64,000 nucleotides of DNA from Leptodactylus fallax. Taxonomy: Eukaryota > Chordata > Amphibia > Anura > Leptodactylidae. The notes beneath the pieces are model-generated. The model was not told the DNA's origin. It saw nothing but the letters and a program-made list of their open reading frames with translations, and searched no databases. Each line of letters starts with the position of its first letter. Position 1 is the first letter of the stretch. The translations under genes and the position numbers were made by a program. Below are positions 36,957 through 46,788 of the stretch, piece after piece. The stretch is taken from positions 496,001-560,000 of the forward strand of contig CAMRHE010000649.1 in the NCBI GenBank assembly GCA_947044405.1. The letters are read 5' to 3'.

Positions 36957-38519
36957 CAGTCATGGCCAAAAGTTTTGAGAATGATACAAATATTAATTTT
37001 TACAAAGTCTACTGCTTCAGTTTTTCTAATGGCAATTTGCATATACTCCAGAATGTTATAAAGAGTGATCAGCTTAACAGCAATTACTTGCAAAGTCAAT
37101 ATTTGCCTAGAAAATGAACTTTATCCCCCAAAACACATTTCAACATCATTGCAGCCCTGCCTTAAAAGGACCACCTAACATCGTTTCAGTGATTGCTCCA
37201 TTAACACAGGTGTGGGTGTTGATGAGGACAGGGCTGGAGATCAATCTGTCATGATTAAGTAAGAATGACACCACTGGACACTTTAAAAGGAGGCTGGTGC
37301 TTGCCATCATTGTTTCTCTTCTGTTAACCATGGTTATCTCTAAAGAAACACGTGCAGTCATCATTGCACTGCACAAAAATGGCCTAACTGGGAAGAGTAT
37401 TGCAGCTAGAAAGATTGCACCTCAGTCAACAATGTATCGCATCATCAAGAACTTCAAGGAGAGAGGTTCCATTGGTGCCAAAAAGGCTCCAGGGCGCCCA
37501 AGAAAGACCAGCAAGCGGCAGGACCGTCTCTTAAAAGTGTTTCAGCTGCGGGATCGGGCTACCAGCAGTGCAGAGCTTGCTGAGGAATGGCAGCAGGCAG
37601 GTGTGAGTGCATCTGCACGCACTGTGAGGCGGAGACTCTTGGAGCAAGGCCTGGTCTCAAGGAGGGCAGCAAAGAAGCCACTTCTCTCCAGAAAAAACAT
37701 CAGGGACAGACTGATATTCTGCAAAAGGTACAGGGAGTGGACTGCTGAGGACTGGGGTAAAGTCATTTTCTCTGATGAATCCCCTTTTCGATTGTTTGGA
37801 ACATCTGGAAAACAGCTTATTCGGAGAAGAAGAGGTGAGCGCTACCACCAGTCTTGTCTCATGCCAACTGTAAAGCATCCTGAAACCATTCATGTGTGGG
37901 GTTGCTTCTCAGCCAAGGGAATCGGCTCTCTCACAGTCTTGCCTAAAAACACAGCCATGAATAAAGAATGGTACCAGAATGTCCTCCAAGAGCAACTTCT
38001 CCCAACCGTCCAAGAGCAGTTTGGCGCTCAACAATGCCTTTTCCAGCATGATGGAGCACCTTGCCATAAAGCAAAGGTGATAACTAAATGGCTCAGGGAA
38101 CAAAACATAGAGATTTTGGGTCCATGGCCTGGAAACTCCCCAGATCTTAATCCCATTGAGAACTTGTGGTCAATCATCAAGAGACGGGTGGACAAACAAA
38201 AACCAACAAATTCAGACAAAATTAAAGCATTGATTCTGCAAGAATGGACTGCTATCAGTCAGGATTTGGTCCAGAAGTTGATTGAGAGCATGCCAGGGAG
38301 AATTGCAGAGGTCCTGAAGAAGAAGGGTCAACACTGCAAATATTGACTTGCTGCATTAACTCATTCTGTCAATATAAGCTTCTGTTACTCATAATATGAA
38401 TGCAATTATATTTCTGTATGTGATAAAAACATCTGACAAACACACATAAAAACCAGAGGGCAGCAGATCATGTGAAAATATAATATTTGTGTCATTCTCA
38501 AAACTTTTGGCCATGACTG
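36957..38519 (+). mobile_element. Tc1-like transposon, apparently complete (1563 bp)
   Basis: Terminal repeats begin CAGTCATGGCCAAAAGTTTT and continue GAGAATGA(T/C)ACAAATATTA at both ends. They are flanked by TA (36955-36956, 38520-38521). The two 40-base ends differ at about one position. It encloses one uninterrupted transposase. I recall nearly the same ends and protein from fish, frogs and lampreys, for which horizontal spread has been proposed. Confidence 0.95.
37330..38346 (+). CDS. Tc1/mariner transposase, apparently intact, 338 residues
   Basis: It would cut and paste its own element at TA dinucleotides in the nucleus. I chose the ATG at 37330 because the protein then starts MVISKETRAVI, the usual start for this group; an in-frame codon at 37297 adds only 11 unrelated residues. 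Residues 1-50 form the first helix-turn-helix (KSIAARKIAPQSTMYRII). GRPRK at 55-59 is the AT-hook-like linker. Residues 60-115 form the second helix-turn-helix. The catalytic triad is D149 (FSDESPF), D241 (QHDGAPCHKAK) and E277 ([10 protein letters not shown]). By my count 35 residues separate the last two, so DD35E rather than the DD34E of the other copies here. It ends KKKGQHCKY. There is no stop or frameshift. Length matches the family norm of about 340. Confidence 0.95.
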   Translation: MVISKETRAVIIALHKNGLTGKSIAARKIAPQSTMYRIIKNFKERGSIGAKKAPGRPRKTSKRQDRLLKVFQLRDRATSSAELAEEWQQAGVSASARTVRRRLLEQGLVSRRAAKKPLLSRKNIRDRLIFCKRYREWTAEDWGKVIFSDESPFRLFGTSGKQLIRRRRGERYHQSCLMPTVKHPETIHVWGCFSAKGIGSLTVLPKNTAMNKEWYQNVLQEQLLPTVQEQFGAQQCLFQHDGAPCHKAKVITKWLREQNIEILGPWPGNSPDLNPIENLWSIIKRRVDKQKPTNSDKIKALILQEWTAISQDLVQKLIESMPGRIAEVLKKKGQHCKY

Positions 38520-38639
38520 TATAGGGAAGCCGCCAGCATCCCATTCACTTTGCAGGAACTGTAAAAGGCTGCATTTTTTCTGAGGCATTTACACCGTGGT
38601 CACACCATGGCATTTACGCCATGTGCGGCCCCGGCCTTA

Positions 38640-38990
38640 AGGAGTTTTCCACCTCATTTTTATTGATGATCTATGCTCAGAATAGATCATCAATAAGAGA
38701 CCAGTGCCTCCCCCCTCTGATCAGCTGTATGAAAGGGCTATGGCGTCTGTTTATATCACACGCTGTCTGTTTATAGTGACCGTGTGATGTAATTACAGCC
38801 TTGTCGCATAGACGTGTATAGGACGAGGCTGTAGTTACATTACATGGCCACTATGAGATGAATTACACTATGTAAACAGAGAAGCGGTCACGGCGCTTAC
38901 GCAGGTACCATTCAAACAGCTGATCAGTAGGGGTCCTGGGTTTTTGAGCCCCACTGATTATTTTATTAATGACCTGGAAAACCTTTTAAT
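38640..38990. repeat. Repeat family F1
   Basis: It runs from GAGTTTTCCACCTCATTTTT through AATAGATCATCAATAAGAGA, GATCAGCTGTATGAAAG and ACAGCTGATCAGTAGGGGTC to GACCTGGAAAACCTTTTAAT. The ends are inverted relative to each other. Confidence 0.55.
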
Positions 38991-39120
38991 TAGGAAACAA
39001 CTGGGGCATTGATAAGGGGCACTATTTATGGGGGTACACATGGACATTATTAATATAAAGATGCACTTGGGGGTATTATTCATTATGGGGGGTTATATCA
39101 TATATTTTATAATTGGGGGT

Positions 39121-39752
39121 AGCAGCAGGATGGGTGTGCAGGTGAGGACAATGTGGGTCGGGTGCCTGGAAAAGTGAGGAGTCAAAGATGTATGTTCTGC
39201 AAACTTTACAGAGACTGGAAGAAATGGTTATGGTGGTCCAGATGGAAGAAAAATTGGAATGGAAATGTGAACAATTAGTCAGAGATGTCACTGGTAAGTC
39301 ACTAAATGATACTGCACTGTATTCAACCCTGTGTACAGCCGATATCTACCACTATCCAGTCACCGTATAGTGATAATATCGGTATACCTAAGTTGGGGGC
39401 CCACTTTAACATGTTCGCCCCCCCCTGTGCTCAACCCCTAGCTAAGCCTCTGGGTGTCACCATGACTGCCACTGTTGTTTTAAGTATCTAGTTCACCACA
39501 TTAAGGAAGAATTGTATTGATAAAATGGAAGGGAAAGGGTTAATTACAGCCGGTGACTCCTTTATAAACCTCCTGTCCTGAGTTTAGTGTAGTCTATTAT
39601 ATTGGGCTGCCTTCACACTATTGTTAGAGGATCAGAACAAGGGATGTCAGAAGGATATACAATGTATATCTACCAATCCTGGTTGGTACATTTTATCTTT
39701 ATGTGCCCATAATGTGGTTGAATTTTCTGTGCACATTATACATGAAACCCTA
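39121..39752. other. No recognised gene
   Basis: A short open frame at 39188-39370 (QTLQRLEEMVMVVQMEEK) has coiled-coil character but no start context, splice support or family match that I recognise. The rest is mixed, with GGCTGCCTTCACACTATTG near 39605 resembling a MITE end. Confidence 0.35.
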
Positions 39753-39912
39753 CGGGGCAGATTTATTAAAATGGTCTAAAAGCAAAACTGTCCTAGTTGC
39801 TCATAGCAACCAATCACAGTGCAGCTTTCATTTTGTATTCAGCTTCTGAAACATGAAAGCGGCTCTGTGATTGGTTGTTTTTCCAACTAAGACAGTGTTG
39901 CTTTTGCATGAA
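39753..39912. repeat. Foldback repeat with paired CCAAT motifs
   Basis: The left arm GCTCATAGCAACCAATCACA and the right arm TGTGATTGGTTGTTTTTCCA are inverted copies. Both are flanked by AGCTTTCATTTT/AAACATGAAAGCGGC. I recall this as a common frog repeat beginning GGGGCAGATTTATTAAA. Confidence 0.6.
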
Positions 39913-40182
39913 GAGACAGAAGGATTGGAGCAAGCCTACATCCACAGAACATCTGTGCTTAGTTCTCCAAGATGGCGGGAACAACCTCCCTGCCAAGTTC
40001 TTTCCAAAACTGTCTTCAAGTCTGTCTAGAAGAATTGATGGAAGGCAAAAGGCAAAGGTCACACCAAATATTAATGGGAATTACATATCTCTTTTCCTCA
40101 TTCACTTCATTTATTTATTTGAGAAAAATAAACTATTAACCCTTCTATTTCTGAAAGCATTCTTACTTTGCAGCATGCCCCC

Positions 40183-40217
<35 letters not shown>

Positions 40218-40235
40218 GCCTAAAACTTTTGCACA
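39905..40235 (+). pseudogene. Tc1-like transposon fragment, C-terminal end
   Basis: The plus-strand translation reads MKRQKDWSKPTSTEHLC, then VLQDGGNNLPAKFF and SSLSRRIDGRQKAKV, the usual Tc1 C-terminus. It is followed by the inner terminal repeat (AGCATTCTTACTTTG) and outer repeat (CTGCCTAAAACTTTTGCACA). A (CA)n expansion at 40182-40215 interrupts the terminal repeat. The 5' two thirds are missing. It is related to 16842-17341, inverted. Confidence 0.7.
40182..40215. repeat. (CA)n microsatellite
   Basis: CCCCCCC followed by about 13 CA dinucleotides, inside the terminal repeat of a Tc1 fragment. Confidence 0.9.
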
Positions 40236-41029
40236 CTACTAAACAAGGGGCTCCTATCCTTGCAGTTAACAACTAGACTATGCACCGCTGCCTTGCAGGA
40301 CATATTTGTAGAAATGATCATCAGTAACAGAGCAGCGTTAAGGGTCTATGGAATACAATGTCCCTGGAGTAGACAGAGCGGCTGTATGTATCACAAGCGC
40401 ACCTGCTGCCTCAACACCACTGGCAACCAATTTCACAGCAATCCAGCTGAGAGTCCCTAGTGAATACTGCTAAAAATAATAGTATGGAGGGAAGAGTTTC
40501 ATATCTTGGCTCTTATAGACCACAGTGCAAGATCAGAACCACTGCAGAAGATTAAGGTCTCATGCAGACAACGGAGTATGAAGGCCGAAGGGGAAGATGA
40601 CATCCGAGTGTCATCCATTGTGACGCAGCAGGATACGACCTGCTCTATAATTATCAGAACGGAACATCTGAACCCCCCTCAAAAGAGCCTCGGGCTGCAC
40701 ACTCAGTTGTGTGCATGAGGCCTAAGGTACCATGCACATAGCTCAGCCATTGAGCTTGTATAGTAGCACAGTGCACACACACTGGCACAACTGAAGTGTA
40801 TGACATTAGTCCATATTGTTTAAAGCTGTCTTATATTTAGACTGCAGAAACTTCAAGAAGACATTCTGAAAATTTATAAGGCTGAGTTCACACATTGCTT
40901 TTTTGCATCAATAACTGCATGCCTTTTTCAATTGCACTAATGAGTAGCAAACTTCACTATTTCAGGTAAGTAGCACATTTTTACAATACAAGCAAGGCCC
41001 TATTCACATATTGCATATTGGTCAAAGAA
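40236..41029. other. No recognised gene
   Basis: Mixed sequence. AAGGCTGAGTTCACACATTG near 40880 resembles a Harbinger MITE end without a clear partner. No coding signal. Confidence 0.35.
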
Positions 41030-41223
41030 ATAAAATGTATGATTATGTTCTTAATAGTAAATTACTGGGTAAGACTGACAGTGAAAGACTTGGGGATTTT
41101 GGTGGACAGTAAGCTTACCTTTAGTGACAAGTGCCAGGCAGCTGCCGCCAAGGCACATACAATTATGGGATGCATCAAAGACATATAGATTCTCATGACA
41201 AGAACATAGTTAGGTCTCTATAC
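41030..41223 (+). pseudogene. LINE reverse transcriptase remnant, 5' piece
   Basis: The translation near 41075-41185 contains KDLGILVDSKLTFSDKC and AAAKAHTIMGCI. These match the region after the RT fingers-palm in CR1/L2/Jockey-type LINEs, where LGVxxDxxLxFxxH recurs. It is interrupted at 41223 by a hAT element and continues at 42103. Confidence 0.65.
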
Positions 41224-42094
41224 CAGTGGTTCTCAACCTCTACAAGCAAAGTACCCTTTAGTGAGAAAACGTCCCAACCGAGTAACCCCAAAGTAGCGAT
41301 CACTTATATATTAACAATAATGTAACGGCTCCTTCAGTACCCCCACATGTAGTATAATGACTCCCACATTTAAAAAAATGGCTCCCACATATAGTGGCCC
41401 CCAAACTCATTGATGTTTAAGGAGATAGTGTTAGGCTGCATTCATTACTTACCACTGGGGTAGATTAAGGGTACCATGGGCCTCTGGCTATTCAGAAAGC
41501 ACACCTCCCCCCATTCATGCCAAAGATCTCTGTTACAGAATAATGTCCCATAGTGGCCCTCAAATAGTATAATTTTCCATAGTGGAGCCCATACAGTATA
41601 ATTTCCTATAGTGGCCCCTGCACACAGTATAATGTACCACACATAGGGATTTTCAAAAATTTTGGGTTTGGCCAAACCCAAAATTTTGCAGAATTCATCA
41701 CCCACAAACTACAATCATATTCTGGGGTCTTTTCAGACCTTCAGAATATAATTAGCGAAGGCCCCGGGGGAGAGGGGGGGTTGAATTGAATAAATATAAA
41801 CAGTATTACTCACTTCCCCTGGGCTCCATATCTCTGAGGACTATGATGCTATGCATCATTACAACAGGTGACTGCTGAGGCTCAATCACAAGTTTCAGCG
41901 GTCCCTGATGTCATCTCTGGAGGCCCGAAGAGCATGATGCAACCCCGGAGCCGAGTACAATAGTAGTTCGTCTCGGTGTCGAACCCCACAAACTACCATT
42001 AGGGGCAGGGATGAGCTCTCACTGCAGTGTGTAACCCTGGGGATAGCTGGACGTATCACCAGGGGTATTTTGTACTGCACCTTGAGAACCTCTG
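41224..42094. mobile_element. hAT-type non-autonomous element, 871 bp, nested in a LINE
   Basis: The left end is CAGTGGTTCTCAACCTCT and the right end, inverted, CAGAGGTTCTCAAGGTGCAG. Flanks are 8-bp duplications CTCTATAC (41216-41223) and CTCTATAG (42095-42102). No hAT transposase remains. Inside are the hairpin at 41714-41752 and minisatellite-like units around 41530-41640, plus a diverged copy of the core of the 18994 element. Confidence 0.85.
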
Positions 42095-42102
42095 CTCTAT
42101 AG

Positions 42103-42745
42103 AAATCACAGGGTATGGCCATACATTGAGTATTGTGCACAATTTTTGGCCCCAGTATACAACAAGAAGAAGAGAAGGGTGGCCAAAACAATTAGAGGAA
42201 TGAGTGGATTGGAGGACAACGATAGATTAACAAATTTGGGGCTATTCAGTTTAGAAGAAAAGACGTCTACAGGGAGATCTAATAACAATGTACAAATACA
42301 TGAAGGGACAGCACAAAGAACTTTCTAATGATCTTTTTACCCCTAGGCCAGTGATAGTGACAAGGGGACATCCTCTACGTCTGGAGGAGAGAAAGTTTCA
42401 TCAGCAACATAGAAGGAGATTCTTTACTGTAAGAACAGCGAGGCTATAGAACTCTCTGCCTCAGGAAGTGGTAATGGCGGATTCATTGTACAAGTTCAAA
42501 AAAGGTTTGGGTGCCTTTTGGAAAAATATTCCAGGTTACGGGTTTTAGATTTTTGGTAAAGACAAGTTGATCCATGGTTTTACACTGATTGCCATTTTTG
42601 GAGTCAGGAAGGAATTTATTTTCCCCTCTGGAATCATCCTCGAGGGTTTTTTTTTTTTTTTGTCTTCCTCTGGGTCAACACTGTAGGGTTATAGGTTGGA
42701 ATTGATGGGCCAGTGTCTTCATCTATTATGTAACTTTTTTTTTTT
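42103..42745 (+). pseudogene. LINE 3' end, C-terminal coding remnant and 3' tail
   Basis: The translation includes KTIRGMSGLEDNDRLTNLGL then FSLEE and, after a frameshift near 42330, RGHPLRLEERKFHQQHRR then RFFTVRTARL and SLPQEVV. These are the RMIRGL..., LGLFSLE and FFTxRxxxLWNSLP signatures at the end of CR1/L2/Jockey-type ORF2. In the last one the Trp codon of LWNSLP has become a stop. The untranslated tail holds TTGGAGTCAGGAAGGAATTT and CTTCCTCTGGGTCAACA, which I recall as common in frogs. Confidence 0.75.
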
Positions 42746-43351
42746 TATACAGATTTCCTATACGTGAAAATAAGACAGCACAAGGATGTATCCATACCCA
42801 TAGAGCTCCAGGTTCTGCAAAACGGACCAAAGTAGAGCATGTCGTAGGAAATGTCGGTCTTCATAAATTCACCCCACTATTTTTAGTGCATTTCATAATT
42901 TAAATTTGCAAAACCCCTTAGCTCTAACTGTATTTTTTTTGCCACAAAAAGCATTTTTCTAAACCTGTGGTGAAACTGTAACATCCAGCATGCCCTGATA
43001 CACGTATTGTAGATCACTGCTCTAAATTCAACTGCAATACTAGGGAAATCTTAGAAACTAACTTATCGTGCCATATTACATTTCCACCACTAGTGGGCGC
43101 TATAGTCATGTTTAGGTAATAACATGTTAACTGTTTAAACCACAGACAGGGCACACGCTGCTGGCAGCCATATAAATGCACCGCTGCTGTTTGATGTGCC
43201 TGCTGGAGGAAGTGAATCATTCATTCACAGCTTTGTATAGTACTACTTCAACCGTATGCGGTTATTATATGCCACCACACTTCTGCACTGCCCTTTGGCT
43301 GGATTTTGTGATTTCACCTGCATGGCAAAATAGTTTTAGGCCAAGGCCCCC
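42746..43351. other. No recognised gene; right edge is an interrupted MITE
   Basis: Mixed sequence. TTTTAGGCCAAGGCCCCC at 43334-43351 is the left piece of the foldback MITE into which the LTR element inserted. The right piece continues at 46466. Confidence 0.4.
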
Positions 43352-44344
43352 TGTGATGATTCTGCCTAAATATGTCCATAACTCAGCTGTATTTTGGTCT
43401 CTGGGTATAGGATATCCCTTCTGGCTTGCACTCACTCATACTGTGCGCAGCTATAAGCCTAGGTGCATATTGGCAGTAGCGGCCAGGCTGGAACAATAGG
43501 GCTCCATTGTATTCCTATACAGCCCTGGCTGATCAAACAATAGTGCATTGTTCAAGCCTGGGCTGTTGATCAGATATGACTGATAACAGTGTATCAATTC
43601 ACTTTGGTCTCATCTACATACAAAAGATCTGGATTTGATTGAATTAACTCATCAGACGTACTGTCGCCGGTGACCTCATTCTGGGAGGTGGCGTAAAGGG
43701 TATAAAAGATGAGGTAAGAGGTCTGTGGGTAGAGACTATCACTAGAGATCATGCTATGAAGACTGTGCTGAGATTACATTATAGGAGACTATCACTTAGA
43801 GATTACACTATGGAGTTTATGCTACAGGATATTACAGACTTTGACTGAGATGCTACTATGAGCAGGCAGGTTGGAATGCTGCTGCTGACGATGATGAGTC
43901 TACAAGAGACTGAGAGAGACTATTGGACTAATGCTGAGATTCCTGTGAAAAGCATGCAGGTGGGATTATTGTATTAATGCCACATGCTAACAAGCCTCCA
44001 CTGGTGACTCACACATGCCATGTGTGAGTGTTGGACTATAGAACCACATCAAGGACATGTGTGGTAAAGTAATCATTTCACCTTTAATCCCTTTTATTTG
44101 ATTTGTACTGTATCTTGTAACTAGTAACTGTTAATGCTTGCATATATCTGCATATCTGTTCTGATCTGTATATGTTAGATTTTAATACCCACCCGTTTAG
44201 GGGTTAATAAATATATAAAATTTAGAAGGCTTGTCTTGTATTTATCTTGTGAACCCGACATTCACTGGAGGTGAGTGTGGTTTTTATATGAAAGAAGACT
44301 CAGGGTGTGGCCAAAGCGGTTTGGCGCACTGAGGATCTTTCACA
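43352..44344 (+). repeat. 5' LTR, 993 bp
   Basis: It starts TGTGATGATTCTGCC and ends GAGGATCTTTCACA. A TATA box lies at about 43701 (GGGTATAAAAGATGAGG) and a polyadenylation signal AATAAA at 44207-44212. It is followed at 44345 by TTGGTGGCAGCGTGGTGGG, the place expected for the primer binding site. Confidence 0.92.
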
Positions 44345-46465
44345 TTGGTGGCAGCGTGGTGGGATCTTAGGATAAATGGCGTGTGTTGGTGACCTATATC
44401 ACTCACATGCTGGGGATTATGGTAATCCTATGAGACAAGCTCGGTATTAAAGCAAGCATTAAGATACAGTGAAAGTTTGATACAGTGCTGTTCCCTCCCT
44501 TACTCTTTGTATTCTATCCTATCTTTTATTTGGCAAATACCAGTGGATGGCTAGTGGGCTCAGAAGCAGATCTCCAGAACTGCTGAACCAGGCTTTTGGA
44601 GATCCTGAGCGTATGGCTGAAATGGAGGCAGCCACAGCCATGCAGAGAATCGAGCAGAGTCCTGATTTTGGGGCTAGGCCAGGAAGTGCGGCAAGCAGCC
44701 CGGTCCCAAGGATTACTTCACCAGGAGAGACCATTAGCCCCAGCCTTGTGGGAGGAATGGCTTCAGTCTGGCAAATGGTCCTGCAGCAAGCAGGCACCGG
44801 TGACCCTAACATATACCAGCAGGCGTTGCACTGGTTTCAGGAAGCTGTAGAACGAGAACGGCAGGCTGATCGTGAGGCTGCTGAGCGACAGGCAGAGAGA
44901 GAGAGGAAGTTGGCTGAGCGACAGGCCGAGAGGGAGTATCAGCTTGAGCTGAAAAGGCGGGAAATCTCCCAGCAAGCGCAAACTCCAACAACCCTGCAGA
45001 GACCCTCAACTTGGAAGGAGAAGCCAGTCCGGAGTTCACCACAGCCGTCTGTCGTCAGGTCGGGTGAGACAAGCTATGCCCCGGGTGGTCCCTCCCCTGT
45101 CCCAAGAACTCTGGGCACCCTAGTGACCTTCCCCAAACCCCAAGGGGAGGTGCGGCGGGGCCATGCCTGTAACCCGACAGGACATTTCAAGAAGGAGTGC
45201 CCCAACCGCCCTGAGAACTTCCCTGCTTCCCAAGCCACAGCAGGTGGCCCATCTGTGTATCTGGATGTGGGTGCAGGAAAGGGAATACGGACTGTGGGAC
45301 TATTGACTGATTTGCCTAATAATGTACTGTTGGGAACTGATTTGGGACCTGTGATGTCCCAATATGGGGTGGGGAGCAACCCAATTTACTGTGATGGACT
45401 GTCTATGATTAATGCTGATAATGTGTCTGTCATATCTGCAGAGAGGGCCCGTAACCCCCTCTCTGAGATACTTCCCATGGCAGTAAGTGTACCTGCTAAT
45501 GAGTTGCCTTCAGATGAGAGCAGGGAAGATGCAACTGAACTTCCAGCAACCCAGCTCAGCAAAAATGTTAGTGATGCTTTGTTTCCTCCGGTGCTAGGAA
45601 CCAATGAGACTAAGTCTGTAGACACACCCACATCTGCGGGGGCGTCGCCCTCCCAGCTTGTTAATCTGTCTACCATAAATCTCATTGAGGCCTGGTGTGA
45701 ATTAACAATTGCTAATGAAGGTACTGTCAATGTAATTGCCAATGCTTGTTGTGAAAATGTACAGGGTAGCTCTTCTATTTCGCCCAGTGTATCCGATAAG
45801 CACCCAACTACTGACCATGTGCCAGGTGGTCAGGTAGGCTATGGGGATCTCATGGCCGATTCAGGTGAGGGACGGACTGCTGGTAGTGCGGTGTTAGCCC
45901 GCAGCCAGAGTGCTACAAGGGTGGAGGGCGTTCCAACCCTTGAACCGTTGCCTATACCACCTGGAGTCGGTGCTGAGACCGCCATGACTAGCCTCACTCC
46001 CTTGAAGCCGGAGGAGTCCGGCCTGTATGAGACATACACATCTCTTCTGTCCAGTTCTATTCCAGGAGTGCCCATGGCCCAAGTGCAGATGGCATGGGGT
46101 ACTGGAGATGTGATCCAAGAAGAGGGTATGTCCAATGTATTACCTGTCTATGTATTGTGGGGGGATGTTTTGGGGAAGCATGATCTCAGTCATTTGCCCA
46201 AGGTATCACCATCACCCACCCAAGTACAGGAGGAACAGGATGTAGGTTTGGAAGCAAAGGGGGAGGTGCAGAACCCCCTAGAACTCTCCCAACTAGCGGC
46301 TAGTGTGGGGAAGACCCTGAGAGAGCAGGCCAAGGGTAGCCAGGAGAGCAGAGATTGCCAGGATGGGATCTCTGGAATGGTACCCCAAGGGCCTGAGGTC
46401 ATGAGTGTGGCTCCACAGGGTGCCAGTACTCAGAAAGCGGTTTGGCGCACGGAGGATCTTTCACA
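43352..46465 (+). mobile_element. LTR retrotransposon, internally deleted, with CCCCC target duplication
   Basis: The complete 5' LTR (43352-44344, TG...CA) is followed by internal sequence and only the last 32 bp of the 3' LTR (46434-46465, AAAGCGGTTTGGCGCAC... to ...TTTCACA). CCCCC lies immediately before and after (43347-43351, 46466-46470). A deletion thus removed everything between the protease remnant/spacer and the end of the 3' LTR, including reverse transcriptase, RNase H and integrase. The Gag and protease remnants suggest Ty3/Gypsy affinity. It is in opposite orientation to the solo LTR at 32940. Confidence 0.88.
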
Positions 46466-46511
46466 CCCCCACATTGCAGAAAAGCAACGCATGTGGTTTC
46501 CGCAGAAATGA
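44547..46511 (+). CDS. Gag-protease-like ORF of the LTR element, 654 codons, capsid and polymerase missing
   Basis: This is a remnant polyprotein, not a host gene. Residues 97-140 form a charged coiled coil with repeats of AERQAERE. Residues 204-221 hold a zinc-knuckle remnant: C208, H213 and C218 are present in GHFKKECPNRP, but the first Cys of the C-x2-C-x4-H-x4-C set is not. Residues 249-268 (VGLLTDLPNNVLLGTDLG) match the C-terminal part of a retropepsin; the active-site DSG is absent. The remaining 370 residues are a low-complexity Pro/Ser/Glu-rich spacer. The last 24 codons read through the 3' LTR remnant into flanking DNA. The capsid domain expected between coil and knuckle seems deleted too. 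The frame is wholly open, which suggests a recent insertion. I would not expect a working product. Confidence 0.7.
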   Translation: MASGLRSRSPELLNQAFGDPERMAEMEAATAMQRIEQSPDFGARPGSAASSPVPRITSPGETISPSLVGGMASVWQMVLQQAGTGDPNIYQQALHWFQEAVERERQADREAAERQAERERKLAERQAEREYQLELKRREISQQAQTPTTLQRPSTWKEKPVRSSPQPSVVRSGETSYAPGGPSPVPRTLGTLVTFPKPQGEVRRGHACNPTGHFKKECPNRPENFPASQATAGGPSVYLDVGAGKGIRTVGLLTDLPNNVLLGTDLGPVMSQYGVGSNPIYCDGLSMINADNVSVISAERARNPLSEILPMAVSVPANELPSDESREDATELPATQLSKNVSDALFPPVLGTNETKSVDTPTSAGASPSQLVNLSTINLIEAWCELTIANEGTVNVIANACCENVQGSSSISPSVSDKHPTTDHVPGGQVGYGDLMADSGEGRTAGSAVLARSQSATRVEGVPTLEPLPIPPGVGAETAMTSLTPLKPEESGLYETYTSLLSSSIPGVPMAQVQMAWGTGDVIQEEGMSNVLPVYVLWGDVLGKHDLSHLPKVSPSPTQVQEEQDVGLEAKGEVQNPLELSQLAASVGKTLREQAKGSQESRDCQDGISGMVPQGPEVMSVAPQGASTQKAVWRTEDLSHPHIAEKQRMWFPQK

Positions 46512-46788
46512 CTGCAGTGTTTGGGTTTCTTCTCCAATGAGTTGACCATTGGAAGTTCCAACTATAAGGTGAAAAAAGATCAACCGAAAGATCCATTTTA
46601 CTTCAGCAGGGAAAACAAAACATGACAGGGTGCTGTTTCTAGATCTCAACAAAACATGTCCTTACCAGGCTTTTGAAAAGGGGTGGTCTGCTTCAAAAGT
46701 TGTATGATTTCGCATGTTACAATCGGACATCATCGAAACGCAGCCCTAAATCCCTATCCTTACCATAGCTTACAACAGAAATTGGCTA
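46466..46788. other. Right piece of interrupted MITE and flank
   Basis: CACATTGCAGAAAAGCAACG and GTGGTTTCCGCAGAAATGAC continue the foldback MITE left at 43351. No further feature was seen up to the Tc1 element. Confidence 0.45.

Larger units (their letters stand above)
36826..38638. repeat. Foldback MITE interrupted by the intact Tc1 element
   Basis: Left part GACTAAGGCCCCAAGTAGCG (from 36826) and right part GTGCGGCCCCGGCCTTAAGG (to 38638) are the ends of one element. Its body is GCAGTGCTTTT... to the left and ...GGCTGCATTTTTTC to the right of the insertion. Confidence 0.5.

Noticed and set aside
39188..39370. Short coiled-coil-like frame as a possible exon
   Set aside because: There is no splice acceptor or donor pattern that would connect it, and it lies among repeats.
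40182..40215. (CA)n as a possible Z-DNA regulatory element
   Set aside because: It is an ordinary microsatellite inside a Tc1 terminal repeat; no nearby promoter.
43347..43351. CCCCC treated with suspicion as a target duplication
   Set aside because: Kept as a duplication, not discarded: although low-complexity, it is exactly 5 bp (as for the solo LTR) and the MITE reads on across it. What I rejected is the alternative that the LTR element was inserted by end-to-end recombination.
45386..45742. 118-codon minus-strand frame inside the LTR element
   Set aside because: It is the shadow of the 654-codon plus-strand frame.
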